Shown here: positions 1 to 10,955 of the stretch, in pieces | Layout of the letters: the number at the start of each line of letters is the position of its first letter | Numbering within the stretch: the first letter of the stretch is position 1 | NCBI GenBank assembly: GCA_905221605.1 | Contig: CAJNDS010001513.1 | Coordinates: 616,319-680,318 of the forward strand | Reading direction: 5' to 3' | Source of the DNA: Symbiodinium natans | Lineage: Eukaryota > Sar > Dinophyceae > Suessiales > Symbiodiniaceae | DNA: 64,000 nucleotides | Program-made: the position numbers and the translations under genes | The notes under the pieces: model-generated | Databases searched by the model: none | What the model saw: the letters and a program-made list of their open reading frames with translations, nothing else | Told to the model about the DNA's origin: nothing

Positions 1-293
1 GGGTTTAGGGTTTGGGGAACCTGCACCCTGACAACTCATACACGTCTGGCCCAAGCTCTGTAAACCCCCGAAAACTTCACAAGATTGACCCTCACCCCAA
101 CCCAAAACCCTAAAGACACCCTGAACCCTAAACCCTAAACCCTAAAACCCTAAAACCCTAAACCCCAAGACCCTAAACCCCCAAGACCGATTCTAAAAGG
201 GCGAACTTCACTCAAAACCCTGGGAGGAACCTGGTAGGTCCCAGCTGCTTCAGGGGCCGTCGTCTCCAAGGGCACACGGACCTAGTCTTTTGC
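1..293. repeat. Degenerate telomeric-type sequence at window edge
   Basis: The stretch starts with GGGTTTAGGG and later holds degenerate CCCTAAA units (about 121-180), so both orientations occur within 200 bases. No gene is visible. Whether the window edge is a chromosome end cannot be told from the sequence. Confidence 0.6.
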
Positions 294-444
294 AGGGTTT
301 AGGGTTCGGGTTTAGGGTTTAGGGTTTAGGGTTTAGGGTTTAGGGTTTAGGGTTTAGGGTGTAGGGTTTAGGGTTTGGGGTTTGGGGTTTAGGGTTTAGG
401 GTTTAGGGTTTAGGGTTTAGGGTTTAGGGTTTAGGGTTTAGGGT
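294..444 (+). repeat. Interstitial telomeric array (TTTAGGG)n
   Basis: About 20 heptamers of TTTAGGG with a few variants (TTCGGG, TGTAGGG, TTTGGGG). It is followed directly by a roughly 100-bp segment that recurs after the next array at 1826-1962. Confidence 0.95.
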
Positions 445-545
445 TCAGCATCTCAAGTTCGAGCATTTACTAGGCCAGCAGTGTGTGTAGGCAACGGAAA
501 AAAACCCACCCGCCCAAAGAATCCCATAACATTAAGAAAATAAAA
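445..545. repeat. Telomere-adjacent repeat segment, copy 1
   Basis: This begins with CAGCATCTC right after the telomeric array and includes an A-run with CCCACC and a CCCATAACATT block. The same order of words follows the array at 1826-1962, so the two array-plus-segment blocks are duplicates. No coding potential is recognised. Confidence 0.65.
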
Positions 546-569
546 AGTTTTTCTTAATTTCTAGTCCGA

Positions 570-956
570 CGCACCCATGCCGTAACGTCTCACCCCTTCC
601 AAGCACATCGCCCCCCGATAACCAAGACCTGGAATCATGCATTTTCACTGTCACTCGTAACGTCTCACCCCTTCCAAGCACATCACCCCCCGATAAGCAA
701 GACCTGGAATCATGCATTTTCACTCGTAACGCCTCACCCCTTCCAAGCACATCACCCCCCGATAAGCAAGACCTGGAATCATGCTTGGAAGGGGTGAGAT
801 GTTACGAGTGAAAGTGCATGATTCCAGGTCTTGCTTATCGGGGGGTGATGTGCTTGGATGATGTGCTTGGAAGGGATGAGACGTTACGAGTGAAAATACA
901 TGATTCCAGGTCTTGCTTATCGGGGGGTGATGTGCTTGGAAGGGGTGAGGCGTTAC
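570..956. repeat. Minisatellite of about 66 bp, arranged as a head-to-head inverted array
   Basis: Three units containing CACCCCTTCCAAGCACATC and GACCTGGAATCATGC read in one direction up to about 783. The same unit then reads in the opposite direction to about 956 (GATTCCAGGTCTTGC...GATGTGCTTGG). The symmetry centre is near 780-785. The short open frames over this array are by-products of the repeat. Confidence 0.85.
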
Positions 957-1151
957 GACGGGCCGATCCTGGGGTCACCCAGGGGGGGGGTGGCGGGGGC
1001 CCTAAACCCTACGGTTTAAAAGCCCCTGTCGGTGAAGGCTCGGTTTTCGTCGAAAATCCGGAAAACGAGAGGCCACCCAGAACCGTCGATTTCAGTACTA
1101 AAAAATCGCATTTTTAATAGGGACCCTGGCCGATCTGGGGTCACCTTCATT

Positions 1152-1153
<2 letters not shown>
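957..1153. other. Inter-repeat segment with dispersed motif
   Basis: This contains the word TTTCAGTACTAAAAAATCG (about 1090-1108), preceded by a block (AAACGAGAG...CCACCCAGAACC) that recurs at about 2088-2128. A shorter version occurs near 12595 in the spacer between the two large elements. No gene is seen. Confidence 0.6.

Positions 1154-1186
<33 letters not shown>
1154..1186 (+). repeat. Homopolymer run of 33 G
   Basis: An uninterrupted G run directly before the 21-bp minisatellite. Its length is likely to be unreliable in any assembly. Confidence 0.9.
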
Positions 1187-1187
<1 letters not shown>

Positions 1188-1189
1188 GG

Positions 1190-1795
1190 GCGTTTTACTG
1201 GGCAAGGTCGATTTTGGTCAAAAAATCGACCTTGCCCAGTAAAACGGCGACCTTGCCCAGTAAAACGGCGACCTTCGGTCACAAAATCGACCTTGCCCAG
1301 TAAAACGGCGACCTTGCCCAGTAAAACGGCGACCTTCGGTCACAAAATCGACCTTGCCCAGTAAAACGGCGACCTTGCCCAGTAAAACGGCGACCTTGCC
1401 CAGTAAAACGGCCGTTTTACTGGGCAAGGTCGCCGTTTTACTGGGCAAGGTCACCGTTTTACTGGGCAAGGTCGATTTTTTGACCAAAATCGACCTTGCC
1501 CAGTAAAACGGCGACCTTGCCCAGTAAAACGGCGACATTCGGTCACAAAATCGACCTTGCCCAGTAAAACGGCGACCTTGCCCAGTAAAACGGCCGTTTT
1601 ACTGGGCAAGGTGGCCGTTTTACTGGGCAAGGTCGATTTTGTGACTGAAGGTCGCCGTTTTACTGGGCAAGGTCGCCGTTTTACTGGGCAAGGTCGATTT
1701 TGGTCAAAAAATCGACCTTGCCCAGTAAAACGGCGACCTTGCCCAGTAAAACGGCGACCTTGCCCAGTAAAACGGCGACCTTGCCCAGTAACTCC
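1190..1795. repeat. 21-bp minisatellite with several internal orientation flips
   Basis: Unit GACCTTGCCCAGTAAAACGGC and its reverse complement alternate in blocks, with spacers such as TTCGGTCACAAAATC and TTTTGGTCAAAAAATC. Flips occur near 1215, 1410, 1490, 1590 and 1705. Several adjacent opposite blocks make long perfect foldbacks. Open frames in both directions are artefacts of a 21-bp period, which is divisible by three. Confidence 0.9.
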
Positions 1796-1825
1796 TTAAC
1801 ATCTAAATTATATATGAAAGAGAGG

Positions 1826-1962
1826 TTTAGGGTTTAGGGGGTTTTAGGGTTTAGGGTTTAGGGTTTGGGGTTTAGGGTTTAGGGTTTAGGGTTTAGGGTT
1901 TAGGGTTTAGGGTTTAGGGTTTAGGGTTTAGGGTTTAGGGTTTAGGGTTTAGGGTTTAGGGT
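1826..1962 (+). repeat. Interstitial telomeric array (TTTAGGG)n
   Basis: About 18 heptamers with one GTTTTAGGG-type variant near the start. It is followed by a second copy of the telomere-adjacent segment. Confidence 0.95.
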
Positions 1963-2440
1963 TCAGCATCTCTGGTCCAAGCATTCACTAGTCAAGCAGC
2001 TTGTCAAGCGTTGGAAAAAAACCCACCACCCAAGAAACCCATAACATTGAGAAAATACAAAGTCCTAGTAGGATCCAGAAAAATCCAGAAAACGAGAGCC
2101 CACCCAGAACCGTCGATTTCAGTACTAAAAAATCGCATTTTTTACTGGGTCCTGGGCCGATCCTGGTGTCCCCCTCATTTGGGGTGTTTTTGGAGGCAAG
2201 CTTTCCCTCTCAAGGGGGGTCGGAGTTTGAGGCAAAGGGGGGTCTCCGAAGACTATTTTGTCTTTAAAATTGACAAATACGACCCCCCCTTGACCAAAAC
2301 TAGGCTGTGAAAAGGTCGCGGGGCGGCCCTTCATCAGAATTGAGGGTTAAAAGCCCTGAAACATCCTGAAAAACAATGAAAAACCTTGAAAAACACTGAA
2401 AAACTCTGAAAAACCTTGAAAAACCTTGAAAAAACTCGGG
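1963..2440. repeat. Telomere-adjacent repeat segment, copy 2, and flanking unique sequence
   Basis: Positions 1963-2065 repeat the segment at 445-545 with scattered differences. Positions 2088-2145 repeat the block at 1060-1115, including TTTCAGTACTAAAAAATCG. From 2340 to 2440 a short word GAAAAACC(C/T)TGAAAAAC is iterated. No gene is recognised. Confidence 0.65.
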
Positions 2441-3330
2441 GAAAAGGAAATTCACCATTGAGGCCGAAATTCACCGTTGCCCACTTTGAGGCCAGGAAAG
2501 TCACCGTTGCCCACCTTTGTGGCCAGGAAAGTCACCGTTGCCCTCTTTTGAAGCCAGGAAAGTCACCGTTGCCCACTTTTGAGGCCGGAAAATCACCGTT
2601 GCCCACTTTTGAGGCCGGAAAGTCACCGTTGCCCACTTTTGAGGCCGGAAAGTCACCGTTGCCCACTTTTGCCGGAAAATCACCGTTGCCCACTTTTGAG
2701 GCCGGAAAGTCACCGTTGCCCACTTTTGAGGCCGGAAAATCACCGTTGCCCACTTTTGAGGCCGGAAAATCACCGTTGCCCACTTTTGAGGCCGGAAAAT
2801 CACCGTTGCCCACTTTTGAGGCCAGGAAAGTCACCGTTGCCCACTTTTGAGGCCGGAAAATCACCGTTGCCCACTTTTGAGGCCGGAAAGTCACCGTTGC
2901 CCACTTTTGAGGCCGGAAAGTCACCGTTGCCCACTTTTGAGGCCGGAAAATCACCGTTGCCCACTTTTGAGGCCGGAAAGTCACCATTGCCCACTTTTGA
3001 GGCCAGGAAAATCACCGTCGCCCACTTTTGAGGCCAGGAAAGTCACCGTTGCCCACTTTTGAGGCCCTGAAAATCACCGTTGCCCACTTTTGAGGCCAGG
3101 AATTTTGAGGCCAGGAAAGTCACCGTTGCCCACTTTTGACGCCAGGAAAGTCACCGTTGCCCACTTTTGAGGCCAGGAAAGTCACCGTTGCCCACTTTTG
3201 AGGCCGAAAAAGTCACCGTTGCCCACTTTTGAGGCCGAAAAAGTCACCGTTGCCCACTTTTGAGGCCAAAAAAGTCACCGTTGCCCACTTTTGAGGCCGA
3301 AAATCACCGTTGCCCACTTTTGAATTCACA
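2440..3330. repeat. 30-bp minisatellite, about 28 copies
   Basis: Unit GAGGCCGGAAAGTCACCGTT + GCCCACTTTT in direct orientation. Variants AGTCACC/AATCACC and GGCCGG/GGCCAGG are spread through the array. Because the unit is 10 codons, it gives long repetitive open frames on both strands; these are not called as genes. Confidence 0.93.
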
Positions 3331-3352
3331 TTTAAATATCATTATGATAGAG

Positions 3353-3413
3353 AGGGTTTAGGGTTTAGGGTTCAGGGTTTAGGGTTTAGGGTTTAGGGTT
3401 TAGGGTTTAGGGT
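3353..3413 (+). repeat. Telomeric array abutting element 1
   Basis: About 8 heptamers of TTTAGGG with one TTCAGGG. It joins directly to the shortened 3' LTR of element 1 at 3414. Confidence 0.93.
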
Positions 3414-3498
3414 TCTTGAGCCAAAAATTGTTCCGGGTTCATTGACCCTTAATCCTTCTACACCAACTCTTTTCTTCAATACAAACTGCAGCTCCGCA
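3414..3498 (-). repeat. 3' LTR remnant of element 1 (85 bp)
   Basis: This is identical by eye to 11909-11993. On the minus strand it begins TGCGGAGCTGCAG after the polypurine tract. It stops one base after the motif ATTTTTGGCTCAAG, where CCCTAAA repeats begin. The remaining 133 bp of the LTR are absent. Confidence 0.85.
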
Positions 3499-3508
3499 CT
3501 CCCCCTGT
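3499..3508 (-). promoter_or_regulatory. Polypurine tract of element 1
   Basis: Minus-strand ACAGGGGGAG lies immediately upstream of the LTR start TGCGGAG. The same tract precedes the 3' LTR of element 2. This is the expected place and composition for plus-strand priming in LTR elements. Confidence 0.7.
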
Positions 3509-3875
3509 CCTAGGATTTCCTAGGACACAACTGGAGGTGCAGACCTTTGGCCAAAAACTGCCATTAAGGCAGCAGCCAGCTGCTTGAAATGCAAACTGTG
3601 GTTTTACGTCTTCCAGGACGAATTTATAGCACATTGGCTAAACACCCTTCACCGTAGAGAATCTTTTTTACCACCATGATTCTCTTGTCATTGAAGACTC
3701 TTAGCCTTCTTCACCACGAACCGTGGTCTTCGCTACGCGAAAAGCTGTACACTCTCTACTATCAGGGATTTCCATACCCTTAATAGTAACCACCATACTT
3801 CCAGCACATTGGCTGTTCCAGCGCACGTGTCTCCAGAAAGAGAAAAAAACCCATTCCCTCATCGATACCATCCAG

Positions 3876-6410
3876 TCATCCCTTCTTTTCCTTCCGATGG
3901 CCAGCGATACTCAGGTGAAGTCGCAGCAAAACATGCTCCAGGTCCGACACTGTAAGAACAGGATCTTGTATGCCCCTCTGAATTGAGGATATCAACCCCT
4001 CTCTTTTCGCATCCTCAATAGCTTGGCAGGACTGTCCCAGATCCGCATTCACAGTGGTAGATGACTGTGCCTCCACTTCAGAAGGACGGTTCTTCTCATC
4101 CGGACCTTCCACCACGACCACCTCTTCCTTTTTGGGACTTTGACTTTTCTCTTTCTTCTTCATCTTTCCTGAGACGCTTGCCTTGGTGCGCATTCTCGAA
4201 GAGGCCTTTTCCCTTCCAGATACCACCGCATTGGACGCTGATCCACCCTTTTCAATGTTAACCGGCATCTTCTTCGGCTTTGGAACCAAAAGAGTGTATG
4301 GATGCTCAACTGCAGCAGTTTTTCTCTTCTTTTTGGCCATCTTCACCTCTTCCTCAACGACAACCTCCGTCTCTTTGGCAGGATCATCCTTACTGGACTC
4401 CCTTTCTAGGGACCTCTTTTTGTCCTTTTTTGGATCTCTCTCCTCTTCCACATTGGCTCGCTGGAACCATATCCTCAACTCATCGATCCACTCTTCAACC
4501 TCCACCAGTGGAATCTCATGAGACTTCACTATCTCGTGAAGTTCTAATGCAGACAACATGCCAGTAGTCCACGAACACCATTCTGTGTCTCTCTGGTCAG
4601 TGTCTCCATTGAACTTTATCAGCTTAAACACCGGATCCGCCTCCGCGCGGGCCAAATCAGATTTGCCATCTGACAGAAAAGAAATCGCCTCCATCAGCAA
4701 TTCCATCATCCGGGTATCGTCGTCGTACCCCATGAAATCCTCTTCATCTTCATCATACCGTTCCGGAGAAAGTTCCTTTTCACCACTCCTCCGCGGACCA
4801 TCCCTTGGGGGCGTCCTTGGAGACCTTGGCCTCTGTTCATCCAGCGGATCACCATGTTCAAAGACACACCTGTCCCCATGACGGCATTTTCCAGACCGAG
4901 CAAACTGGATACACCTTACACCAGTTGCATCATGGGAGAACTTGCAGTCCTCTCCAGCGTAACAGTGTCTTCCAGCCACATAGTATTTGCACCAATACGA
5001 TGACAGCACCACATCATCATTGGAATGAATAAACTTGCAGTCCTCTCCAAATTTGCAGCGATTGTTCCCTTTGGCGAACCAATAACAGATACCTTGCCTC
5101 CTTTTCGACAAGCGTTCTGCTTCCAGACGATCCATGGAACAATTCCGCCCTACATGGACATTGCCATGATCTGAAGGACTACCTTTTTCACCCAAGGTGC
5201 TATCAACGTTTGATGCATCAAGAACAGCTGGAAAACCTGGTCTTGGTCCTATCACCTTCATGATTGGTTTCCCACCAGCTCCTGAGCCATTCTGAGATGA
5301 TCCAAAAACATTGAACACTTTCAAGAAGGCCTTTCTAGTGCCGATCTTCCGCACCTTTTTGATTGGATTTTTCATTGCTCCAACCTTGGATCCAGGCAGA
5401 TTTGTACGACACAACCTCCTATACCCAGCTCTATATCCCTTTTTCCAAAGAGCCATAAGAATTCTAGAGGCAGTAACATTCTCCACCTCTACCCTCTCGG
5501 ACTGTACCTCACTTTCCGGAACAAGCCCATTCAACCCATCCACATCTGAAGACCTTTCCATCTTTTTTGACATCACTTCGTCGAGATAATCTTCAGAGAT
5601 CCAGGGTAAATTCCTCTTAGAGGAAAAATCGTCACCATTGTCCGGTCCTTCACCAGGATACCCCTTCGTGCTGTCGAAGATCCTGCTCGTAGTGCGGTCC
5701 TGCGTAGAGAAATCCCAGTTGGGAACAACACGAGAATACACCGACCACAAGAACATTCTGGTGCCAGCCAATCTTGATGAACCACTGGATGTCTCCTCTT
5801 CTGGAGAAACTTCTGGCGCTTTGCCATCACTTCCAGCATCACCAATTGTCTCGCTTCCTTCATCTTCAATGGGAATAGGGGATTCATTGATCCCTTGCTC
5901 AGATACCGCATCTTGTTGTTCGGGGATCTCCAGCACCATCCCTGAAGGATCCACTTCCTCATCAGCATCGTCGTCCATTCTTCTCCAGAGAACCTCCAAT
6001 TGATCAGCACACGTCGCCGCCTGAAGGAACTCCATCATTTGATCCCTCCCGTGCTGCCAGAGAAATTCGGAATTCACAACTATCCCTTGGCCTCCTAGTC
6101 TAAGGAATGGAGCAACCAGGTTGGCTACCCTTGCCATAAGTTCCACATGAACTTCCATGCCTGGACTGCGACTCCAATCATAGGCTATTGCCTCCATAGC
6201 AGTTCCAAACTTTTCAGTATTTCTGAATTCCTTTTCCAGGCCAGGAGAAAGCAGTGCACCCATCACCGAAAGAGGATAATTTCCCACCACCGGCAAGCAC
6301 GGATCTTCATGGAACGAATGATGCAAATCTCCGTAGTGTCCTTGATCTCTCCTTTCAAAAAGGAGTCTCCCAGTGTTCAACTGGGCATTCAGTTCATCCA
6401 CTTGAACCAT
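3876..6410 (-). pseudogene. Element 1 giant protein, C-terminal block: three CCCH zinc fingers, basic linker
   Basis: This 844-codon open block is the C-terminal third of the giant element protein; the ATG at 6410 is probably an internal Met. A helical N-terminal half (residues 1-150) leads to a basic stretch near 345-365 (NPIKKVRKIGTRK). Three CCCH fingers of type C-x8-C-x5-C-x3-H follow at about 442-462, 474-493 and 500-519 (for example CKYYVAGRHCYAGEDCKFSH). The Lys/Glu-rich tail is disordered, and the end reads LLRLHLSIAGHRKEKKG. CCCH fingers of this kind usually bind RNA. The block joins the preceding one (7464-6412) through a 2-base deletion near 6425 relative to element 2. Element 2 carries the same protein at 17896-14421. 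Transposition role is unknown; RNA binding is inference. Confidence 0.75.
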
Positions 6411-6411
6411 T

Positions 6412-7464
6412 TCAGCACATATTCTCTGTGCTGCACGCTATTGCCGGCCAGATAGCACGATCTGCCAACCCACGACGCGTAACCCAAACAGTTGTTGCCG
6501 ACTGAATCAGTGTACCAGGGTCATATGCCATGACCACCAATGCACCATCATCCATTCTCTGATCAGCATCGTCTTCCAGTGCCAGGTTCAAATCCTGTTC
6601 GCTTGCACCTTCAGATGACATGCTAATAACCAAATTTCGATCCATTTTATTGGACCCCTTCTGATAGTCCTTGTGCCCCACAGGCAACTTGCCGACAGCA
6701 ACCTTCGAATAAATCCGATTCAGAAGGCCTTTTGTGAGCAATTGCTGATAGCCCTTCTTCACCGGAAGAACATCCAATATTTTCGTATCATCGCCACGGA
6801 GTTCATTGCTCCCACCTTCTCCTTCTTTTTGGTCAGTATCCTCGCCAGGAATTTGTACTGCTCCTTCCAGCGCCGTCTCCTGTCCAGCCACATCTTGCCC
6901 AGGTAGAACTTGAGCGCTTTCAGATACATTCACCTGTCCAGCAACACTTTGCCCAGGTAAAACCTCATCTGTGGAGCCCACCGCCAGCGAACCAACTATA
7001 ACTGAGCCATCCCTTGCTCTTTTTTGAGACTGCTCAGTTGGACGAGAAGGTTGTGGTAGCGAAAAAACTTGAGAAGTCACTTCTTGGCGGGTCTCCCCCC
7101 GCGACGCTTTGTCGCGCTTTTCGCCAAGGTGAACCGATTTTTTCTGCCCATCATTGGAGCTTGAAGAACCAGTAAGTGGAGCATTGCCACGCGTCACAGT
7201 TCTTTTTGAATCCCTTTCTTGCAAAAAGATTTCCCGCAGGCGTCGAGCGCTGTTGGTTTCTTCCTCGCTCGAATCACCTGAGGAATCAGCATAGGAGACC
7301 AGAACCCCTGTCTGATCATCATCGTCCACCAAATCTGCCCACGCTCGGCTGAATGGGTACGACAAACCACCACGAGGCTTTACTGGTTCCAGCGGCTTCG
7401 GCTTTTCCACCACTTCCGCCGGCTGCACACGCCGTTGTGAGCGTGAGCGTGGCACCAGTCGCAC
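6412..7464 (-). pseudogene. Element 1 giant protein, middle block
   Basis: A 350-codon block with no true start: the first codon is GTG inside a longer homologous frame. It begins with an Arg-rich segment (RSRSQRRVQPAEVVEKPKP) followed by acidic, Ser-rich low-complexity sequence. Near residue 170-200 there is a doubled motif (VLPGQ.VAGQVNVSESAQ / VLPGQDVAGQETALEGA). It ends in a folded-looking segment (LLTKGLLNRIYSKVAVGKLP) shared with element 2. The frame opens at a run of seven A (about 7466-7472), where element 2 has no run, and closes at a 2-base deletion near 6425. No known domain is recognised. Confidence 0.65.
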
Positions 7465-10400
7465 CTGTTTTTTTATCCAGCAAGGGCCTTCCCCTTCTAA
7501 CAGGGTTCGATCTTGACCTACCCACCTTTGTTGGCGGATTCACCGGTGGCATTCCAACTCCCACCAATCGCAACTTCTGCACGCACAACGGGGACCTCTG
7601 TGCCAGCGTCCAAGCGTCATGGTACTTGCCTGTGTCGAAAATCTCTCGATAAGACCCTCGTGGCATTTCCTTTGTACCAGGACCTTCAGCTTCACGCACT
7701 TGAGAAATAGTTCTCACCCCACCTCTTCCAGCGTCACGGCTTCCAGAAGATTGTTGCACACGTACTGCTGCGTTGGTAGAAACAGCCATACCCGGCGACA
7801 TTGGCCGGTAATGGACACCACCCACCAATTGCAGAATTTTGCAGGCCGTCACCTTGTTAACCCCTTTTTCCATCAAGTCCTCCACAAAGATGTACTCTTG
7901 TAGCTCTTGGACAGTGGTCACACCAAGCTTGATCATCACCTCACTTATGTGGGGCGTATACACCCACAAGTGTTGGTTGCGAGCCATCCAATTTTCTATT
8001 GGCTCTCCTGGATTCTGAAGACGTACAGTGGTAGTCTCTGCCACCGAATCCTTTTGTACATCTCCATCTGTTCCATCCAGCGTATCAACCTCACCTGTTT
8101 TCTTTGACACATTGGTCATTTGCAACGCTTGTGGTGCTGAGGACGATGAAGATTCAGCTCCCCCACTCGCAGGTGGCTGAAAAGTGCTCCTGTCCGAAAT
8201 CTCCAATCCTCTCTCTCTTTCAAACCGGACCTGATTGGCCACATGTACCAAATGTTTCAAGTGCGCCAGCCGCTCATCTGACATCTCGTCGTGGGAAAAT
8301 CTGCAGGAATTGAACCGCTTACGGCAATGTCCTCTGAGGTAATAATCGAAACAGCAATGGTGGAACCCCGCGTCCCTTAGTGCCTTCCTGGAAGCATTGT
8401 CCCAAGCTTTGCCGGGTTCCCAAGTCCCTTCCAATGCTATGTCATCGTCGTGAAGATACCTGCAGGTAGTCCCATATTTACAACCACCTTGACTGTAGTA
8501 CAGGCACAGCCGCTTCTTCGTTTCACCCAACGTAGGCTCACCTTTTGATGTCCCTTTGCCATAGTTGTACTGGGCACGGAAGGCTGAATCCTCCCGCTCC
8601 TGCTGCACCTCATCCACTGCACCTTCATCAGTTGGAGGGCCACCGATGTCCCCATCCTCGTCACCAGTTTTTTGGTTGTTCCTTGGCTCAGTTGGCTCTC
8701 CTTCAGGCCACCCTTCACCATAACGACGATGTTCATAGGAACACCCATCTCCATTGCGACACCTCCCTTGATTGAAGAACTTGCACAGCTTGCTGTATCC
8801 AGGTGACACAGTCTTTGGAGTCATGTGAGCCTTTTGGTACTGATCAGGATCCATATAGGCTTCCATTGGCCTGTTTTCCCTCTTACTCATCACTTCGATT
8901 GCACCATCAAGCTCCTGCAGAAAACGCTTGGTATCCAACCACAGCTCGTTCCAAAGCTCATCTTTCCCTTGGCTTAGCAACATTGCCACCGCCTCACCCA
9001 CAACTGGTCCACTGTGTCTCCTTTTCTTTCGTGCCAGTTCGTAGAGTGCGTTGTGGTACAGCTTCCTGGGAAAAGTGGTTGTTTCTTCCAAGCCTGCGCA
9101 TTCTGTTCCTTCAGGCTTCCACCCATCCCTTTGTAGGACGCCGTATGCACGCCGAGCTTCACCATCCAGGAATGCACGATCTGCGGCACACTCCACCACC
9201 ACGTCCATTGGACGACTCAACAACATCCCAACGATTTTTCCCAAATAAGCCTTATCAGCTTTTCCATCCTCCAGAAGATCTCTATAGATCTTTTCTCCAT
9301 AGAGCTGCCTTTCCTTTTGTTCTTCTGAGGATAGATCCTGAACTGCAAACCACTCATTGGATTGCGCTTCTTCCGACTTCCAGTCCCATTGACCGTCGGA
9401 ACCTTGGTACCATTGACCAGTCTGCCATGAGCCTGTCCACCATGTACCCCAGCCGCTGTCTTTCCATTTGCGCAGCGCCGAAGAGGAGTCCTCCTCATCC
9501 TCCTCCTCCAAAACCAGAAAGGTGTCCAAGATCACGGTACCATCATCTTCCACCCTTTTCACTGTTCCATTGACAGTGTCCCCAAATTTGAAAAGAGGTG
9601 TATTCTTCCCTTCCGCAGGAATCAATACATTCACATCGCCATGGTCCAAAAAAGCTCCATGCCCATTGATGCAGCGCACTAGACCAATGATCTGATCTCC
9701 CTCTTGATAGCAATGCTCCCCAGGTGTATCCACGGCTCCCGCTCTGGGCACTTTCTTCGTTGGTTCTTCAGAAACCGGAATTGTTTCTTCGGCTCCCGGA
9801 ACATCCCTTGTTTGCACCTTGGAGGCAAGCTGCTTGTCCTGCTCCACGAGTCCCACAAGCTCATCCACCTTGTGCTCCTGGAGGTCAGAACCATCCTCTT
9901 TTCCAGCCAATGGCTTTGCCTCATCCGTTACAGCTCGCTCGGTGTCGACTTCCGGCAAGCCTTCAGATGGCAACACTTCTCCCTTCCTGGGAGTGGACCC
10001 ACCATTGGAGTCCTTTTTCAAACCTTCTGCAGCAGGCAAATTTTCTTCCACTACAGGGCTATTGGATTGGTCATCCGCGGTAGGCATATTTTCTTCCACC
10101 GCAGGCTCCTTTGGCTCCATGGTTTCCAAAAGAGAATCACCACTGTCGTTGACCACAGCTGCCACATTGGCTCCGGTGTAGCCTTCGCCATTTCGTTCCT
10201 CGCTGCTAACTTCAGGCTGCACCAGTGCGTCCACCTGTGAACCTCCATCATCAGCTGCTACGGAGACCTGCGCCCCATTGTTGCAGTCATCCGCGGAACG
10301 TGACACCGTATGCGCCTCAACCCGTGCTTTTTCGGCACTCCAGGTACTATCTGGCACATTGACCCGCGCTTCATTGGCGCTCCAGGCCTTCTCCTTCAAA

Positions 10401-10498
10401 TCAACCGTGTCTCCAGCTGTTCCAGAAGCTTCATTTTCCCTTTGAATGGCAGAATTCCCGGCACCAAACGAAGAGACCTCCTCAGTCGTAATGCACAA
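7319..10498 (-). pseudogene. Element 1 giant protein, central block: S1-like domain, Trp-rich patch, three CCCH fingers, SAM-like segment
   Basis: This block has 1,059 open codons. An acidic disordered part (1-260) is followed by an S1-like OB-fold at 262-330 (GDQIIGLVRCING...FGDTVNGTVKRVEDDG) and a Trp-rich patch at about 345-385. A helical domain spans 390-560. CCCH fingers lie at about 572-590 (CKFFNQGRC...CSYEH), 665-683 and 716-736, and a SAM-like helical segment at about 833-892 (PIENWMARNQHLWVYTPHIS). The last 30 or so residues before the stop at 7319 are out of frame: homology to element 2 moves to the next frame at an A7 run. The start at 10498 is not real; a 1-base deletion near 10535 links it to the upstream block. 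Domain makeup points to RNA binding. Function in the element is unknown. Confidence 0.75.
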
Positions 10499-10955
10499 CT
10501 TTTTCCCTTCGTCATCCGAATCTCCAGGACCACTTCCTGAACGACAGGTACCACATCCACCACTCGCTCTTCTGCAGCCGACACAGCTCCAAACTCCGCA
10601 TTGGGCATTTTTTCTCCCGGATCCACAGATTTCACCGCTGCGTCACCCTCAGAAAGCGCTTTGCTTCTTTTCTGATCCAGGTGTCCTCCAGCCATGTTCT
10701 TTTGGATCCCAGAAATTCTGTCCTCCCTCGTGGAACCCGAGGTCTCAGCAGCGTTACTACCCCTAAGACCGCTATCCCCGACAGTAGAGGAAAAATCCTT
10801 TTCTATCAAACTATCTACACTACCCTGCAAGGCCCTGATGGACTCAGATGACGGAGTCGACGTTGTAGAACCCAGTTCCGGCAGTGGGACAGAAACCTTG
10901 TTCTTCCCTTTTTCCTTAACCGAAACAGTAGCCCGTCCATCTGCCATCGCCTCTC
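10396..10955 (-). pseudogene. Element 1 giant protein, short acidic block between two frame changes
   Basis: Homology to element 2 (residues about 262-400 there, for example EKDFSSTVGDSGLRG and VKSVDPGEKMPNAE) occupies this frame between a frame change near 10950 and a 1-base deletion near 10535. The sequence is acidic and low-complexity with no fold recognised. The open frame extends past the homologous part on both sides; only the homologous part is meaningful. Confidence 0.6.

Noticed and set aside
1016-1799. Repetitive frames over the 21-bp minisatellite and G run
   Set aside because: The period is divisible by three, and orientation flips make both strands open; composition is that of the repeat.
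2416-3062. Long open frames on both strands with repeated PLPTFEAGKS-type units
   Set aside because: They are translations of a 30-bp tandem repeat (10 codons) and are open in several frames at once; no sign of a real protein.
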